64,000 nucleotides of DNA from Bradyrhizobium tropiciagri (GCF_018130505.1 NZ_JAFCKH010000010.1:62001-126000); one strand, 5' to 3'; numbered from the stretch's first letter, positions 1-8,752 are shown. A program made the numbers and translations. Notes: generated by a model from the letters alone, not told the origin.

Positions 1-435
1 GGGGTCGCCGCCGATTGCGCGTGCCAGCCATTGCGCCGAGATGGTGCCGCGGTTGAACCACGGTTTCAGCGGGCCCGAAGGCATCGCGGAGACGTAATCG
101 GTCCATTCCGAGGGCGCGCCGGCGGCCGGCTTCACCTTGGTGGCTCCATCCTTGAGCACGGCAACCACGCCGTAGCGCACCGGCGCGTCGACCGGTGCGA
201 GGAAGTCGGTCCAGCTGGTCTTCTGCACCGGCCATTCGGTGCTCGGCCGATGCTCGCCGTCGGTGTGGCCCTCGGCCTGGTCCTCGAAGCCGACCCAGGT
301 ATCGACCACCTTCGCACTCTTGCCCTTCGGCTGGCGGTAGAGCGCAAAGCCGAGGCAATCCGGAATCATCGCCGGTACGTCCCAGACCACGAAGATGCCG
401 TCGGTGGTCGGAAACGCCTGGATCCTGGAAATCAT
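1..435 (-). CDS. N-terminal part of an uncharacterised (possibly phospholipase D-like) protein, cut by window edge
   Basis: Reading leftward from ATG at 435, the frame is open for 145 codons to the window edge, so the C-terminal part is missing. The protein begins MISRIQAFPTTDGIFVVWDV and contains WVGFEDQAEG, EWPVQKTSW and, near the edge, PWFNRGTISAQWLAR. The last stretch resembles the segment that precedes the catalytic part of bacterial phospholipase D-like proteins (F-N-R-G-...-Q-W), but no HKD motif is visible here. The existence of the gene is well supported by amino-acid composition; the family name is from memory and tentative. The overlapping rightward frame at 31-441 is its antisense shadow. 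Confidence 0.7.
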   Translation of the reverse strand, partial: MISRIQAFPTTDGIFVVWDVPAMIPDCLGFALYRQPKGKSAKVVDTWVGFEDQAEGHTDGEHRPSTEWPVQKTSWTDFLAPVDAPVRYGVVAVLKDGATKVKPAAGAPSEWTDYVSAMPSGPLKPWFNRGTISAQWLARAIGGDP

Positions 436-704
436 GGGTGATGCTCCAATCGGGTGGGAGACGTAGCGGACCAGCATGAACGGCGCGTGGCGCGATTGGT
501 GCCGCTCATGCCGCAATCTCCAGCAGGAGAAGTATGGCAGGTGGCGTACAACCAGGACTATCGGTTGGTTCACACATTTGCAGCTGTGCGGCTGCGCGCC
601 GAAGTCGCGCTCATGTGAGCCGATCCTGCTTTAAAGACCCGGCAAAACGGCCTAGCCTTCGCTTTGGGGGGCGGATCGGTGCGGCAGATCGATGAGGGCG
701 CACG

Positions 705-1124
705 ATGCGGGCTCGCGTCAGAAAATTTGCCCATGTCCTGGAGCGCGTCGGCCTTTCCATGGCAGGCGCCGCAAGCGGCCTGTTCGTGGCCATCCATGTC
801 GGCTCGAGCGTCGCGGCGCTGACCTCGCAGGCCTTCCTGCTGATCATGATGCTGGGCGGTGCGATCGGCTTCTATCTCGGCATCGATACGCCGCCGAAGC
901 TGTTCCACCCGAAGGACTCCGCCTCGACCCGCAAGATCGACGCGGCCGAGCTGCTCAGCGCGATCGGCACCTTCCTGGCGACGCTGGTCGCATTCTTCTC
1001 GGTCGGCGTCATCGTGCTGCGCACCGAGCCGGACTTCAGCTGGACCGCGGCGATCATGTCGGGCTGGGTGCTCGGCGTCGCCATGCAGATCGTCGCCGGC
1101 ACCATCGCGCGCAGCCGCGCCTGA
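705..1124 (+). CDS. Small hydrophobic membrane protein
   Basis: 139 residues. Hydrophobic segments are visible at about residues 14-36 (GLSMAGAASGLFVAIHVG), 42-58 (FLLIMMLGGAIGFYLG), 85-105 (AIGTFLATLVAFFSVGVIVL) and 114-134, so four membrane passes are likely. A loop DTPPKLFHPKDSASTRKID lies between helices 2 and 3. No catalytic motif is seen and I do not recognise the family. It converges with the TetR gene, with only 3 bp between the two stop codons. The upstream 270 bp to the divergent edge gene holds no other feature I can support. Confidence 0.72.
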   Translation: MRARVRKFAHVLERVGLSMAGAASGLFVAIHVGSSVAALTSQAFLLIMMLGGAIGFYLGIDTPPKLFHPKDSASTRKIDAAELLSAIGTFLATLVAFFSVGVIVLRTEPDFSWTAAIMSGWVLGVAMQIVAGTIARSRA

Positions 1125-1127
1125 CCA

Positions 1128-1745
1128 TTAGCCGCGCGGCACGCCGAGGCCCGCCAGATGCGTGTCGATGAATTGCGCAAGCCGCTCGCGCAGCCGCTCC
1201 GGCGGTACCGCGACCATGCGCTCCTCGAGGCCAAGCGAGATGATGCCGTGCACCGCGGAGAACATCATCCGCGACAGCAGCGCGACATCGCTCGCGTCGC
1301 GGTCGGGCAACAGCCGCACCAGCGGCGCATGCATCAGCGCGAACGCCTCCATCACCATGGCGAGGATGTCTTCCGGAAACGGCCGGTCGTCCTCCATCCG
1401 GTGCTCGAACAGCGAGCGCAGCAGATTGGCGCGCTCGGTGGCGAAGCCGAGATAGGCATCGGCAAGGCCGTGCAGCTGGCGGACCGGGTCGTCGGCCGGA
1501 ACGGCCCGCAGCCGGGCGGTGAGCGCCTGAACCGTCTCCCGGTTCACCGTCAGGATCAGCCCGTCGAAGTCGCCGAACTCGTTATAGACGCTGCCGATGG
1601 AACATTCGGCGGCCTCGGCGACATCGCGAACCTTCAACGATCTCAGTCCCTTAGTCGCGATTAAGCGACGCCCGATCTCGATCAGCAGGACCCGCCGCGC
1701 AATCTTTTTTCGGTCGCGTCGCGATTCATCTTGAACATTGTTCAT
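1128..1745 (-). CDS. TetR/AcrR family transcriptional regulator
   Basis: 205 residues from ATG at 1745. The frame stays open to a TTG at 1775, which would add ten residues; neither start has a clear Shine-Dalgarno sequence. The N-terminal HTH is typical of TetR proteins: RRVLLIEIGRRLIATKGL then VRDVAEAAECSIGSVYNEFG, at about residues 16-55. The C-terminal half is a helical ligand-binding/dimer domain with MFSAVHGIISLGLEERM. It is divergent from the small gene at 1798, and two similar palindromes lie in and beside its own start region, so autoregulation and control of the divergent gene are likely. The ligand is unknown. Confidence 0.9.
   Translation of the reverse strand: MNNVQDESRRDRKKIARRVLLIEIGRRLIATKGLRSLKVRDVAEAAECSIGSVYNEFGDFDGLILTVNRETVQALTARLRAVPADDPVRQLHGLADAYLGFATERANLLRSLFEHRMEDDRPFPEDILAMVMEAFALMHAPLVRLLPDRDASDVALLSRMMFSAVHGIISLGLEERMVAVPPERLRERLAQFIDTHLAGLGVPRG
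1731..1745. promoter_or_regulatory. Operator-like palindrome overlapping the TetR start codon
   Basis: TTGAACATTGTTCAT: imperfect inverted repeat, arms TGAAC/GTTCA around ATT. It matches the perfect palindrome at 1761-1775 (shared consensus TTGARCRTTGYTCA). Its last three bases are the complement of the TetR ATG. Probable TetR binding site for autorepression; inferred from symmetry and position only. Confidence 0.55.
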
Positions 1746-1760
1746 TTTCGAGCTACTAAC

Positions 1761-1775
1761 TTGAGCGTTGCTCAA
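1761..1775. promoter_or_regulatory. Operator-like perfect palindrome between TetR gene and divergent small gene
   Basis: TTGAGCGTTGCTCAA: perfect 6-bp arms (TTGAGC/GCTCAA) separated by GTT. It lies about 22 bp upstream of the small gene at 1798 and 15 bp upstream of the TetR ATG. Its centre is 30 bp from the centre of the related palindrome at 1731-1745, about three helical turns, which would put two bound dimers on the same DNA face. Confidence 0.6.
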
Positions 1776-1797
1776 ACTGGCTTAGGAGGCCATTCAC

Positions 1798-2055
1798 ATG
1801 CAGACCCTAGCACTTCAGCCGACCACCACCTTCTTTGACTACGCGATCGACCTCGTGAAGGGCCTTGCCCGCTCGATCGTCGAGCTCGCGACCGCCCCGA
1901 TCGAGCGGATCGCCCGCGCCAGCGACGTCGCCGGCGTGCTGGAGCAGCGGCGCGCCACCCGGCGCGCCTCGCGCCCCGCGGCATCCGGCGGCGGCCGCTG
2001 CAACCAGCGCAACTGCCTGATGTCGCCGTTCGGCGGCCTCAGCGAACTGACCTGA
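1798..2055 (+). CDS. Small hypothetical protein, divergent from TetR
   Basis: 85 residues. A strong ribosome binding site AGGAGG sits at 1785-1790, 7 bp before the ATG. The N-terminal half could form an amphipathic helix (FFDYAIDLVKGLARSIVELA); the C-terminal half is basic and ends CNQRNCLMSPFGGLSELT, with two cysteines four residues apart. No known domain is recognised. The position, divergent from a TetR gene with two operator-like sites in the gap, suggests it is the main regulated target. Function unknown. Confidence 0.65.
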   Translation: MQTLALQPTTTFFDYAIDLVKGLARSIVELATAPIERIARASDVAGVLEQRRATRRASRPAASGGGRCNQRNCLMSPFGGLSELT

Positions 2056-2348
2056 GGGCCGGGCGGACCACCCGGGAATTGTCGTCGAATCCTCAACAAA
2101 GCACTCACCATGTCCCGCCTTTGTCGAACGCCGCGTCAGCCGGTCCCGGGCCTGGATAAGGTCTCATACATCTCTGCCGGGCAATCTCGCGGCGCCCCGG
2201 TGCGGCTGATTTGCGCCGGTTCGAACCGATACGTGACGAAAAAGACTAAAGGCTGCGGCATCTCATTCATCTCATATCCCTCGCGATCTCCGGACGCGCC
2301 CGCTCGCAGATCCCTTAGCGCCGTGTGCGCGCACCCAAGGAAACGGTC

Positions 2349-5300
2349 ATGATCAAGGAATTGATGTCGTCCCGCCGCTTCGCGCCGCTGTTCTGGGCGC
2401 AGTTCTGCTCGGCCCTGAACGACAACGTGCTGAAGAACGCACTGGTGATCATGCTGCTCTATGGCGTCGCCAACGAGAAGGGCCCGATGCTGGTGACCGT
2501 CGCGGGCGCGGTGTTCATCTTCCCGTTCTTCGTGCTGTCGGCGCTCGGCGGCGAGCTCGCCGACAAATACGTCAAGTCGGTGGTCGCGCGGCGCCTGAAG
2601 TTCTTCGAGATCTTTGCCGCGGCCTTCGCCGCCGCCGGCTTCTTCCTGCATTCGATCCCGCTGCTGTTCGTCGCGCTGGCGCTGTTCGGCACGGTCGCCG
2701 CGCTGTTCGGCCCGGTGAAATACGCCGTGCTGCCGGACCAGCTCTCGGTGTCCGAGCTCGCCACCGGCAACGCGCTGGTCGAGGGCGCGACCTTCATGGC
2801 GATCCTGATCGGCACCATCGCCGGCGGCCTGTTCGTCGCCGGCGCCAGCCACATGGGCTGGATCTGCGCCGCCGTGATCGGCCTGTCGGTGCTGTCCTGG
2901 GCGTTCGCGTCGCGCATCCCGGTGACGCAGCCGTCGGCACCGGATCTGCCGATCACCAAGAATCCGTGGACCTCGACCGTTCGGCTGCTGAAGTCGCTCT
3001 ATGCCGAGCCGCGGCTGTGGGACGGCATGGTGATCGTGTCATGGTTCTGGATGGTCGGCGCGATCGTGCTGTCGCTGCTGCCCGCGCTGATCAAGGAAGG
3101 CGTCGGCGGCACCGAAGGCGTCGTGACGCTGTGCCTCGCCGTGTTCGCGATCGGCATCGCGGCCGGCTCGCTGTTTGCCGCCCAGCTCAGCCATGTCCGT
3201 CCCAATCTCGCGCTGGTGCCGATCGGCGCCATCGTGATGGGCGTGGTCGGGCTCGATCTCGCCTGGGCGATCGGCCACACCTCGCTCGGCAAGGACGTCA
3301 GCGCGGCGGCGTTCGCGACCTCGTTCGGCGGCTTCCGCATGCTGTTCGATTTCTTCCTGTTCGCCTTCGGCGGCGGCCTGTTCGTGGTGCCGTCCTTTGC
3401 CGCCGTGCAGGCCTGGACTGCGCCGTCCGAGCGCGCCCGCATCATCGCCGCCGGCAACATCCTGCAGGCGGGCTTCATGGTCGCCGGCGCGCTGCTTGTT
3501 GCGGGCCTGCAGTCCGCCGGACTTGCGATCGCCTGGATCTTCTTCGGCCTCGCGATCGCGAGCTTCGGCACGGTGTGGTTCGTGCTGAGCAAGTGGGGCA
3601 AGGAGGGCGTGCGCGATTTCGGCGCGCTGCTGTTCCGCGCACTGTTCCGCGTCGAGGTCCGCGGCATGGAGAACCTGCCGCCCGTCGGCACCCGCATGCT
3701 GATCGCGCCCAACCACGTCAGCCTGGTCGACGGTCCGCTGCTGCATGCCACGCTGCCGATCGATGCGAGCTTCGCGGTCGACACCGGCATCTCCAAGGCG
3801 TGGTGGGCCAAGCCGTTCCTGAAGATGATCAAGCACTACACGATGGACCCGTCGAAGCCGCTGGCGGCGCGCGACCTGATCAAGCTGGTCGCCGCCGGTG
3901 AGCCGGTCGTGATCTTCCCGGAAGGCCGCATCACGCTCTCGGGCTCGCTGATGAAGGTCTATGACGGCACCGCGATGATCGCCGACAAGGCCGATGCGGT
4001 GGTCGTGCCGGTCCGCATCGAGGGCGCGCAGCGCTCGCATCTCAGCTATCTCACCAATGGCGAGATCAAGCGCTCCTGGTTCCCCAAGGTGACGATCACC
4101 ATTCTGCCGCCGGTGAAGCTGCCGGTCGACCAGGCGCTGCGCGGCAAGGCGCGCCGCAACGCCGCCGGCGCCGCGCTGCAGGACGTCATGATCGACGCCA
4201 TGGTCAAGAACGGAATGCTCGACCAGACGCTGTTCGAGGGTCTCGGCCACGCCTATCGCGACCGCGACACCGGCAAGCCGATCATCGAGGACGCACTCGG
4301 CACCAAGCTGACCTATCGCAAGCTGATCCTCGGCGCCCAGGTGTTGAGCCGCAAGCTCGAGCAGGGGACTTCAGTCGGCGAATATGTCGGCGTGCTGCTG
4401 CCGAACTCGGCCGGCGTCGCCGTCGTGTTCATGGCGCTGCAGACCATCGGCCGCGTGCCGGCGATGCTCAATTTCTCGGCCGGTCCGGTCAACGTGGTGG
4501 CCGCGATGAAGGCGGCGCAGGTGAAGACCGTGCTGACCTCGAAGGCCTTCATCGAGAAGGGCAAGCTCGAGCGACTGGTCGCCGCGATCTCCGACCACGC
4601 CCGCGTGGTCTATCTCGAGGACGTTCGCGAAAGCATCAAGCTCGGCGACAAGATCGCCGGCTTCCGCGCCGGCATCGCGCCGCGCGTCGCCCGCAAGGCG
4701 AACGATCCCGCGGTGGTGCTGTTCACCTCGGGCTCGGAGGGCACGCCGAAGGGCGTCGTGCTGTCCCACCGCAACATCCTCGCCAACGCCGCGCAGGCGC
4801 TGGCGCGGGTCGACGCCAATGCGCGCGACAAGGTGTTCAACGTACTGCCGGTGTTCCACTCGTTCGGTCTGACGGGCGGCATGATGATGCCGATCCTCGG
4901 CGGCATCCCGATCTTCATGTATCCGTCGCCGCTGCATTACCGGATCGTGCCCGAGCTGATCTACCAGACCGGCGCCACCATCCTGTTCGGCACCGACACC
5001 TTCCTCACCGGCTACGCCCGCTCGGCGCATGCCTATGACTTCCGCACGCTGCGGCTCGTGATCGCCGGCGCGGAAGCGGTCAAGGAGCGCACCCGGCAGG
5101 TCTACATGGAGCGCTACGGCATCCGCATCCTCGAAGGCTATGGCGTCACCGAGACCGCGCCGGTGCTGGCGATGAACACGCCGATGGCCAACCGCCAGGG
5201 CACCGTCGGCCGCATCTCGCCGCTGATGGAATACCGCCTCGATCCGGTCCCCGGCATCGCCGAGGGCGGCCGCCTGTCGGTGAAGGGCCCGAACGTGATG

Positions 5301-5801
5301 CTCGGCTACCTCCGCGCGGAAAATCCCGGCGTGCTGGAGCCGCTCCCCGAGGGCTGGCACGACACCGGCGACATCGTCACGGTCGACGCGCAGGGCTTCA
5401 TCGCCATCAAGGGCCGCGCCAAGCGCTTCGCCAAGATCGCCGGCGAAATGGTGTCGCTGTCGGCGGTGGAGGCGATGGCATCAGCGTTGTGGCCGCAGGC
5501 GATGTCGGTCGCGGTGACGCTGCCCGACCAGCGCAAGGGCGAGCGCGTCGTGCTGCTCACGACGCAGAAGGATGCCGACCGCGCCGCCATGCAGCGCCAG
5601 GCCAAGAGCATCGGCGCCTCCGAGCTTTCGGTGCCCGCCGACATCCGTGTCGTCGACAAGGTGCCGCTGCTCGGCACCGGCAAGACCGACTATGTCGGCG
5701 CCACCGTGCTGGCCAAGGAACTCGCCGAGCAATCGGCGGCCGCGCCGCAGGCTGAACCTGCGGACGAGGCCGACGCGGAGCCGCAGCAGCACGTCGCATG
5801 A
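2349..5801 (+). CDS. Trifunctional MFS transporter / 1-acyl-glycerophosphate-type acyltransferase / acyl-ACP synthetase (Aas-LplT fusion)
   Basis: 1150 residues from ATG 2349, preceded by AAGGAA; an in-frame GTG at 2325 is less likely. Three parts are visible. Residues 1-410 form a 12-helix MFS domain of the lysophospholipid transporter (LplT) type, starting with FAPLFWAQFCSALNDNVLKN. Residues about 430-620 are a PlsC acyltransferase with NHVSLVD (about 454) and FPEGR (about 522). Residues about 640-1125 are an AMP-binding ligase with FTSGSEGTPKG (about 792), YGVTETAP (about 931) and a C-terminal GTGKTDY. In enterobacteria LplT and Aas are separate proteins that import lysophospholipid and re-acylate it; here all are fused. 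Expected role: inner-membrane phospholipid remodelling. The next gene follows after 70 bp. Confidence 0.93.
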   Translation: MIKELMSSRRFAPLFWAQFCSALNDNVLKNALVIMLLYGVANEKGPMLVTVAGAVFIFPFFVLSALGGELADKYVKSVVARRLKFFEIFAAAFAAAGFFLHSIPLLFVALALFGTVAALFGPVKYAVLPDQLSVSELATGNALVEGATFMAILIGTIAGGLFVAGASHMGWICAAVIGLSVLSWAFASRIPVTQPSAPDLPITKNPWTSTVRLLKSLYAEPRLWDGMVIVSWFWMVGAIVLSLLPALIKEGVGGTEGVVTLCLAVFAIGIAAGSLFAAQLSHVRPNLALVPIGAIVMGVVGLDLAWAIGHTSLGKDVSAAAFATSFGGFRMLFDFFLFAFGGGLFVVPSFAAVQAWTAPSERARIIAAGNILQAGFMVAGALLVAGLQSAGLAIAWIFFGLAIASFGTVWFVLSKWGKEGVRDFGALLFRALFRVEVRGMENLPPVGTRMLIAPNHVSLVDGPLLHATLPIDASFAVDTGISKAWWAKPFLKMIKHYTMDPSKPLAARDLIKLVAAGEPVVIFPEGRITLSGSLMKVYDGTAMIADKADAVVVPVRIEGAQRSHLSYLTNGEIKRSWFPKVTITILPPVKLPVDQALRGKARRNAAGAALQDVMIDAMVKNGMLDQTLFEGLGHAYRDRDTGKPIIEDALGTKLTYRKLILGAQVLSRKLEQGTSVGEYVGVLLPNSAGVAVVFMALQTIGRVPAMLNFSAGPVNVVAAMKAAQVKTVLTSKAFIEKGKLERLVAAISDHARVVYLEDVRESIKLGDKIAGFRAGIAPRVARKANDPAVVLFTSGSEGTPKGVVLSHRNILANAAQALARVDANARDKVFNVLPVFHSFGLTGGMMMPILGGIPIFMYPSPLHYRIVPELIYQTGATILFGTDTFLTGYARSAHAYDFRTLRLVIAGAEAVKERTRQVYMERYGIRILEGYGVTETAPVLAMNTPMANRQGTVGRISPLMEYRLDPVPGIAEGGRLSVKGPNVMLGYLRAENPGVLEPLPEGWHDTGDIVTVDAQGFIAIKGRAKRFAKIAGEMVSLSAVEAMASALWPQAMSVAVTLPDQRKGERVVLLTTQKDADRAAMQRQAKSIGASELSVPADIRVVDKVPLLGTGKTDYVGATVLAKELAEQSAAAPQAEPADEADAEPQQHVA

Positions 5802-5871
5802 CGGACGGGTTGTGCTTTCCGGGAGCATGTTGTCAGATGGCTGGCAACTGCTCCCGAAAGAAAGCACCCTC

Positions 5872-6834
5872 ATGCCGCTTCCCCTCGATCCTGTCGTCGC
5901 ACAAATCATCCCGCTGCTGCCGCTGCGCGATCCCACCACCATGACGCCGCAGAGCGCGCGCGATTCGTTGCGCGCGCTCGCCGATGCGCGCGCCGCGGTG
6001 CCGCCGCCGCCAGTCGACCATGTCAGCAATATCGAGGTGAACGGCGGTGCCGGAAAGCGTCCCGCGCGGCTCTATCGCAACGGTAGCGGCAAGGCGCCGA
6101 CGGTGATCTTCTTCCATGGCGGCGGCTGGGTCGCCGGCGATCTCGAAACCCATGATCGCCAGGCGCGCAACCTCGTGATCGAGACCGGCGCCGTCGTGAT
6201 CTCGGTCGATTACCGCCGCCCGCCGGAGACGCGCTTTCCCGGCGCGTTCGAGGACGCGTTCGCGGCGATCCGCGACGTCACCAGCCGGATCGGCGAGTTC
6301 GGCGGCGACCTCGCGCGCATCGGCGTCGCCGGCGATTCCGCGGGCGGCAATCTCGCCGCCGTCACTGCGCTGGCCTGCCGTGACGCCGGGATCAAGCTTG
6401 CCGCCCAGCTCCTGGTCTATCCCGTCACCGACGTCGTCGGCAATTTCGCCGATGCGGCGGAGAATGCGAAATTCCCGTCGCGCGCGGAGAATGCCGAGGG
6501 CTACTTCCTGACGCGCGCGACGATGGAGTGGTTCTGCGGCCATTATCTCGCCGACAAGGCCGACGGCGCCGACTGGCGCGTCTCGCCGCTGCGCGCGACG
6601 TCTCTCGCCGGCGTCGCGCCGGCGGTGGTCACCACCGCCTGGTTCGATCCGCTGCGCGACGAGGGCCATGCCTACGCGAAGGCGCTGGAGGCGGCCGGCG
6701 TGCCGGTGACGTATCACACCGGCGAGGGCCTGATTCACGGCTATTTCGGCCTCGGCGATGCCTCCGAGACCGCGCGTGCCGAAGCGCAGCGCGCGCGGGC
6801 CGATTTCAAGGCGTTGCTGGTGAGGGGGATATAG
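5872..6834 (+). CDS. Alpha/beta hydrolase, hormone-sensitive-lipase (HSL, family IV) esterase
   Basis: 320 residues. Family motifs are clear: oxyanion-hole HGGGW (FFHGGGWVAGD), nucleophile elbow GDSAGG, catalytic Asp in WFDPLRDEG and catalytic His in GLIHGYFG. The likely reaction is hydrolysis of short or medium acyl esters; the natural substrate cannot be read from sequence. Cytoplasmic: no signal peptide. ATG 5872 starts MPLPLDPVVAQIIPLLPL, the usual beginning for this family; an in-frame ATG at 5827 would add 15 residues. It lies 70 bp behind the phospholipid-remodelling fusion, so co-transcription and a lipid-related role are possible. Confidence 0.9.
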   Translation: MPLPLDPVVAQIIPLLPLRDPTTMTPQSARDSLRALADARAAVPPPPVDHVSNIEVNGGAGKRPARLYRNGSGKAPTVIFFHGGGWVAGDLETHDRQARNLVIETGAVVISVDYRRPPETRFPGAFEDAFAAIRDVTSRIGEFGGDLARIGVAGDSAGGNLAAVTALACRDAGIKLAAQLLVYPVTDVVGNFADAAENAKFPSRAENAEGYFLTRATMEWFCGHYLADKADGADWRVSPLRATSLAGVAPAVVTTAWFDPLRDEGHAYAKALEAAGVPVTYHTGEGLIHGYFGLGDASETARAEAQRARADFKALLVRGI

Positions 6835-6840
6835 CCACAC

Positions 6841-6982
6841 CGTCGTCCCGGCGAAGGCCGGGACCCATAACCACAGGGTGCAGTTGTCGCGCGACGCTGT
6901 GGCCCCAGCTCGTGCCATCTCCACATCCTGGGGTAATGGGTCCCGGCCCCCGTGCGCAATTGCGCACTAGGCCGGGACGACG
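6841..6982. repeat. Palindromic intergenic repeat, GTCGTCCCGGC type
   Basis: CGTCGTCCCGGCGAAGGCC at the left end is matched by its inverse GGCCGGGACGACG at the right end, with a second inverted pair (GGGACCCAT / ATGGGTCCC) inside. The same type recurs at 45545-45664. It fills the gap between two convergent genes and can form a large hairpin, so it may act as a bidirectional terminator. Confidence 0.8.
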
Positions 6983-7010
6983 ATGTTGGTAGTTCAGCGC
7001 TCAACAACTC

Positions 7011-8216
7011 TCAATCATTCCCGATCGTGTCGCCGAACAGCTTCCAGGTCTCGCCATCGAATTTCTGCAGCCGCATTGCCTCGACCGGGAAATAGTCGGT
7101 CGGCGAGGTCTTCAGCTTGATGCCGGGCAGGAACATCGGCAACGCGATGTCGAGGTTCGCCGCCTGCTTCATGATGTTCTCATGGGTGAGGTCGTCGCCG
7201 CACTGCTTGAGCACCTGCACCGTCGCCTCCGCCACCACGTAGCCGTAGACGATCAGCTGGTCCTGCTGGTTGCCGTCGGGAAAATACTTCTTCATGAAGT
7301 CCTGCCAGGCGATGACGTCCGGGTCCGCCTTCCACTGCGGATCGTTCGGATCCTTCAGCGAATAGGACGAGATGATGTCCTTCGAGTGCTCGAAGCCGGC
7401 GGGCTTCAGCACCGAGGAGACCGAGGTCGAGGTCGCCGCGAGGAAGAACAGGTCCGGCTTCCAGCCGATCTCGCCGATCTTCTTGATCGCCTGCGCCGCC
7501 TGTTTCGGGATCGCGTGCATGAACAGCACGTTGGCGCCAGATGATTTCAGCTTCACGATCTGGCTGTCGACGGTCGGATCGGTCGATTCATAGGTCGCTT
7601 CCGCCACCACCATCTTCGCGGTGTTCTCCGGCCCCAGCCCCTTCTTGAAGCCGTTGCCGTAATCCTTGCCGGCGTCATCGTTCTGGTAGAACAGCGCGAT
7701 CTTGGCGTCCGGCTTCTGCGTCAGCACATACTTCGCATAGACTGCGGTCTCGGCCTGGTACGACGGCTGGAAGCCGATCGACCACGGATAATGTTGATAG
7801 TCGCCCCACAGCGTGGCGCCGGCGCCGACGAACAGCTGCGGCACTTTCTTGTCGTTGAGATATTTGCGCACGGCAAGGCCGGTCGGCGTGCCCAGCGGAT
7901 TGAGGATCGCGGCAACTTCCTCCTGCTCGACCAGCTTGCGGGTCTGCTCCACCGTCTTCGGCGGCGAGTAGCCGTCGTCGAGCGTGATGAGGTTGATCTT
8001 GCGCCCGTTCACGCCGCCCTGGTCGTTGATCATCTTGAAATAGGCGGCCTGCGTCTTCGCGATCACGCTGTAGGCCGACGCCGCGCCGGAGAACGGCGAG
8101 GTCTGTCCGAGCTTGATCTCGGTGTCGCTGGCGCCCGTGCCGTATTTCTTCTCGGCGGCGTGCGCCTGCGTCGCAAGTGCGAGCACGGCTGCGGCGGTGA
8201 TGGCCTTCCATGTCAT
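7011..8216 (-). CDS. ABC transporter substrate-binding protein, branched-chain amino acid (LivJ-like) family
   Basis: 401 residues with a signal peptide (MTWKAITAAAVLALATQAHA, cleavage after AHA). The mature part starts AEKKYGTGASDTEIKLGQTSP and belongs to the periplasmic-binding-protein type I family (Peripla_BP_6): GQTSPFSGAAS, GGVNGRKINLITLDDGYSP and LVEQEEVAAILNPLGT are the usual elements. Such proteins deliver branched-chain amino acids, amides, urea or aromatic acids to a LivHMGF-type permease. No permease gene is adjacent, so this is an orphan binding protein. A strong GGGAGG lies 9 bp before the ATG. Ligand unknown. Confidence 0.92.
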   Translation of the reverse strand: MTWKAITAAAVLALATQAHAAEKKYGTGASDTEIKLGQTSPFSGAASAYSVIAKTQAAYFKMINDQGGVNGRKINLITLDDGYSPPKTVEQTRKLVEQEEVAAILNPLGTPTGLAVRKYLNDKKVPQLFVGAGATLWGDYQHYPWSIGFQPSYQAETAVYAKYVLTQKPDAKIALFYQNDDAGKDYGNGFKKGLGPENTAKMVVAEATYESTDPTVDSQIVKLKSSGANVLFMHAIPKQAAQAIKKIGEIGWKPDLFFLAATSTSVSSVLKPAGFEHSKDIISSYSLKDPNDPQWKADPDVIAWQDFMKKYFPDGNQQDQLIVYGYVVAEATVQVLKQCGDDLTHENIMKQAANLDIALPMFLPGIKLKTSPTDYFPVEAMRLQKFDGETWKLFGDTIGND

Positions 8217-8527
8217 CGTAAGAGCCTCCCTGTGGCGTTCTTGTTGTTGGGAGGCCGAGCTTAGCGACGTCGTGGGGGTGCGGCTTGCGGCGAGACGCCG
8301 GGGCAGGGATGCGAAATTGCTCGAGTGTGTGTGTGTGGTGATTGCCGTCGCGCGGAATGCTGCCGCTTACGTCACCTCGCCCCGCCTGTGGGGAGAGGTC
8401 GGATCGCATGAGCGTAGCGAAATGCGATCCGGGTGAGGGGGTACAGGTATCTCCGCGAACTACGCTCGTGGAGAGAGCCCCTCACCCCAACCCTCTCCCC
8501 GTGAAGAACGGGGAGAGGGGGAGTCTC
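8217..8527. other. Intergenic region with dispersed repeat
   Basis: Between the upstream end of the binding-protein gene and the next leftward gene. The left part should hold the promoter of the binding-protein gene, but I see no clear -35/-10 pair. A short TG run (GTGTGTGTGTGG) lies near 8328-8339. The right part (8371-8521) is the repeat listed separately. Confidence 0.5.
8371..8521. repeat. Two-part dispersed repeat (CCTCGCC...GGGGAGAGG type)
   Basis: Contains GCCTGTGGGGAGAGGTCGG, then GGATCGCAT with inverse ATGCGATCC, then CCCTCACCCCAACCCTCTCC followed by CCGTGAAGAACGGGGAGAGG. The inverted pair CTCTCCCCGT / ACGGGGAGAG forms a hairpin. This composite is a well-known intergenic repeat of Bradyrhizobium-like genomes; it has no coding frame of its own. 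Confidence 0.7.
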
Positions 8528-8752
8528 TTACCGCACGCGGATGCTGCCCGTCGTGACCGGATCGGTCGGCAGCACGGTGGCGCCGGCGCGGCTGGCGGCG
8601 GCGGAGGTGATCATGCCGGTCTCGCCGACGGTCACGTTGCGGGGCGGATGGAATTCGAGGAGAAACAGCGCCGTCGTTGCCAGCACCGCCACAGCGGCGG
8701 CGGCGATCGCAGGCACCAGTCTTCCGCGCGGATCGGCTGCGCGAACTTGCAT
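8528..8752 (-). CDS. Small single-pass membrane protein
   Basis: 74 residues. AAGGA lies 8 bp before the ATG at 8752. One transmembrane helix is visible (LVPAIAAAAVAVLATTALFLL, split over residues 12-32), followed by a proline/valine stretch and a C-terminal tail ending DPVTTGSIRVR. Short proteins of this shape are common in rhizobia and have no assigned function. The stop abuts the dispersed repeat. Moderately supported by the start signal and the clean helix. Confidence 0.55.
   Translation of the reverse strand: MQVRAADPRGRLVPAIAAAAVAVLATTALFLLEFHPPRNVTVGETGMITSAAASRAGATVLPTDPVTTGSIRVR

Noticed and set aside
31-441. Rightward frame of 136 codons at the left edge
   Set aside because: The leftward frame from 435 gives a more protein-like sequence; this is its shadow.
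2136-2852. Leftward frame opposite the start of the MFS/acyltransferase gene
   Set aside because: Charged low-complexity antisense translation; the sense frame carries the conserved domain.
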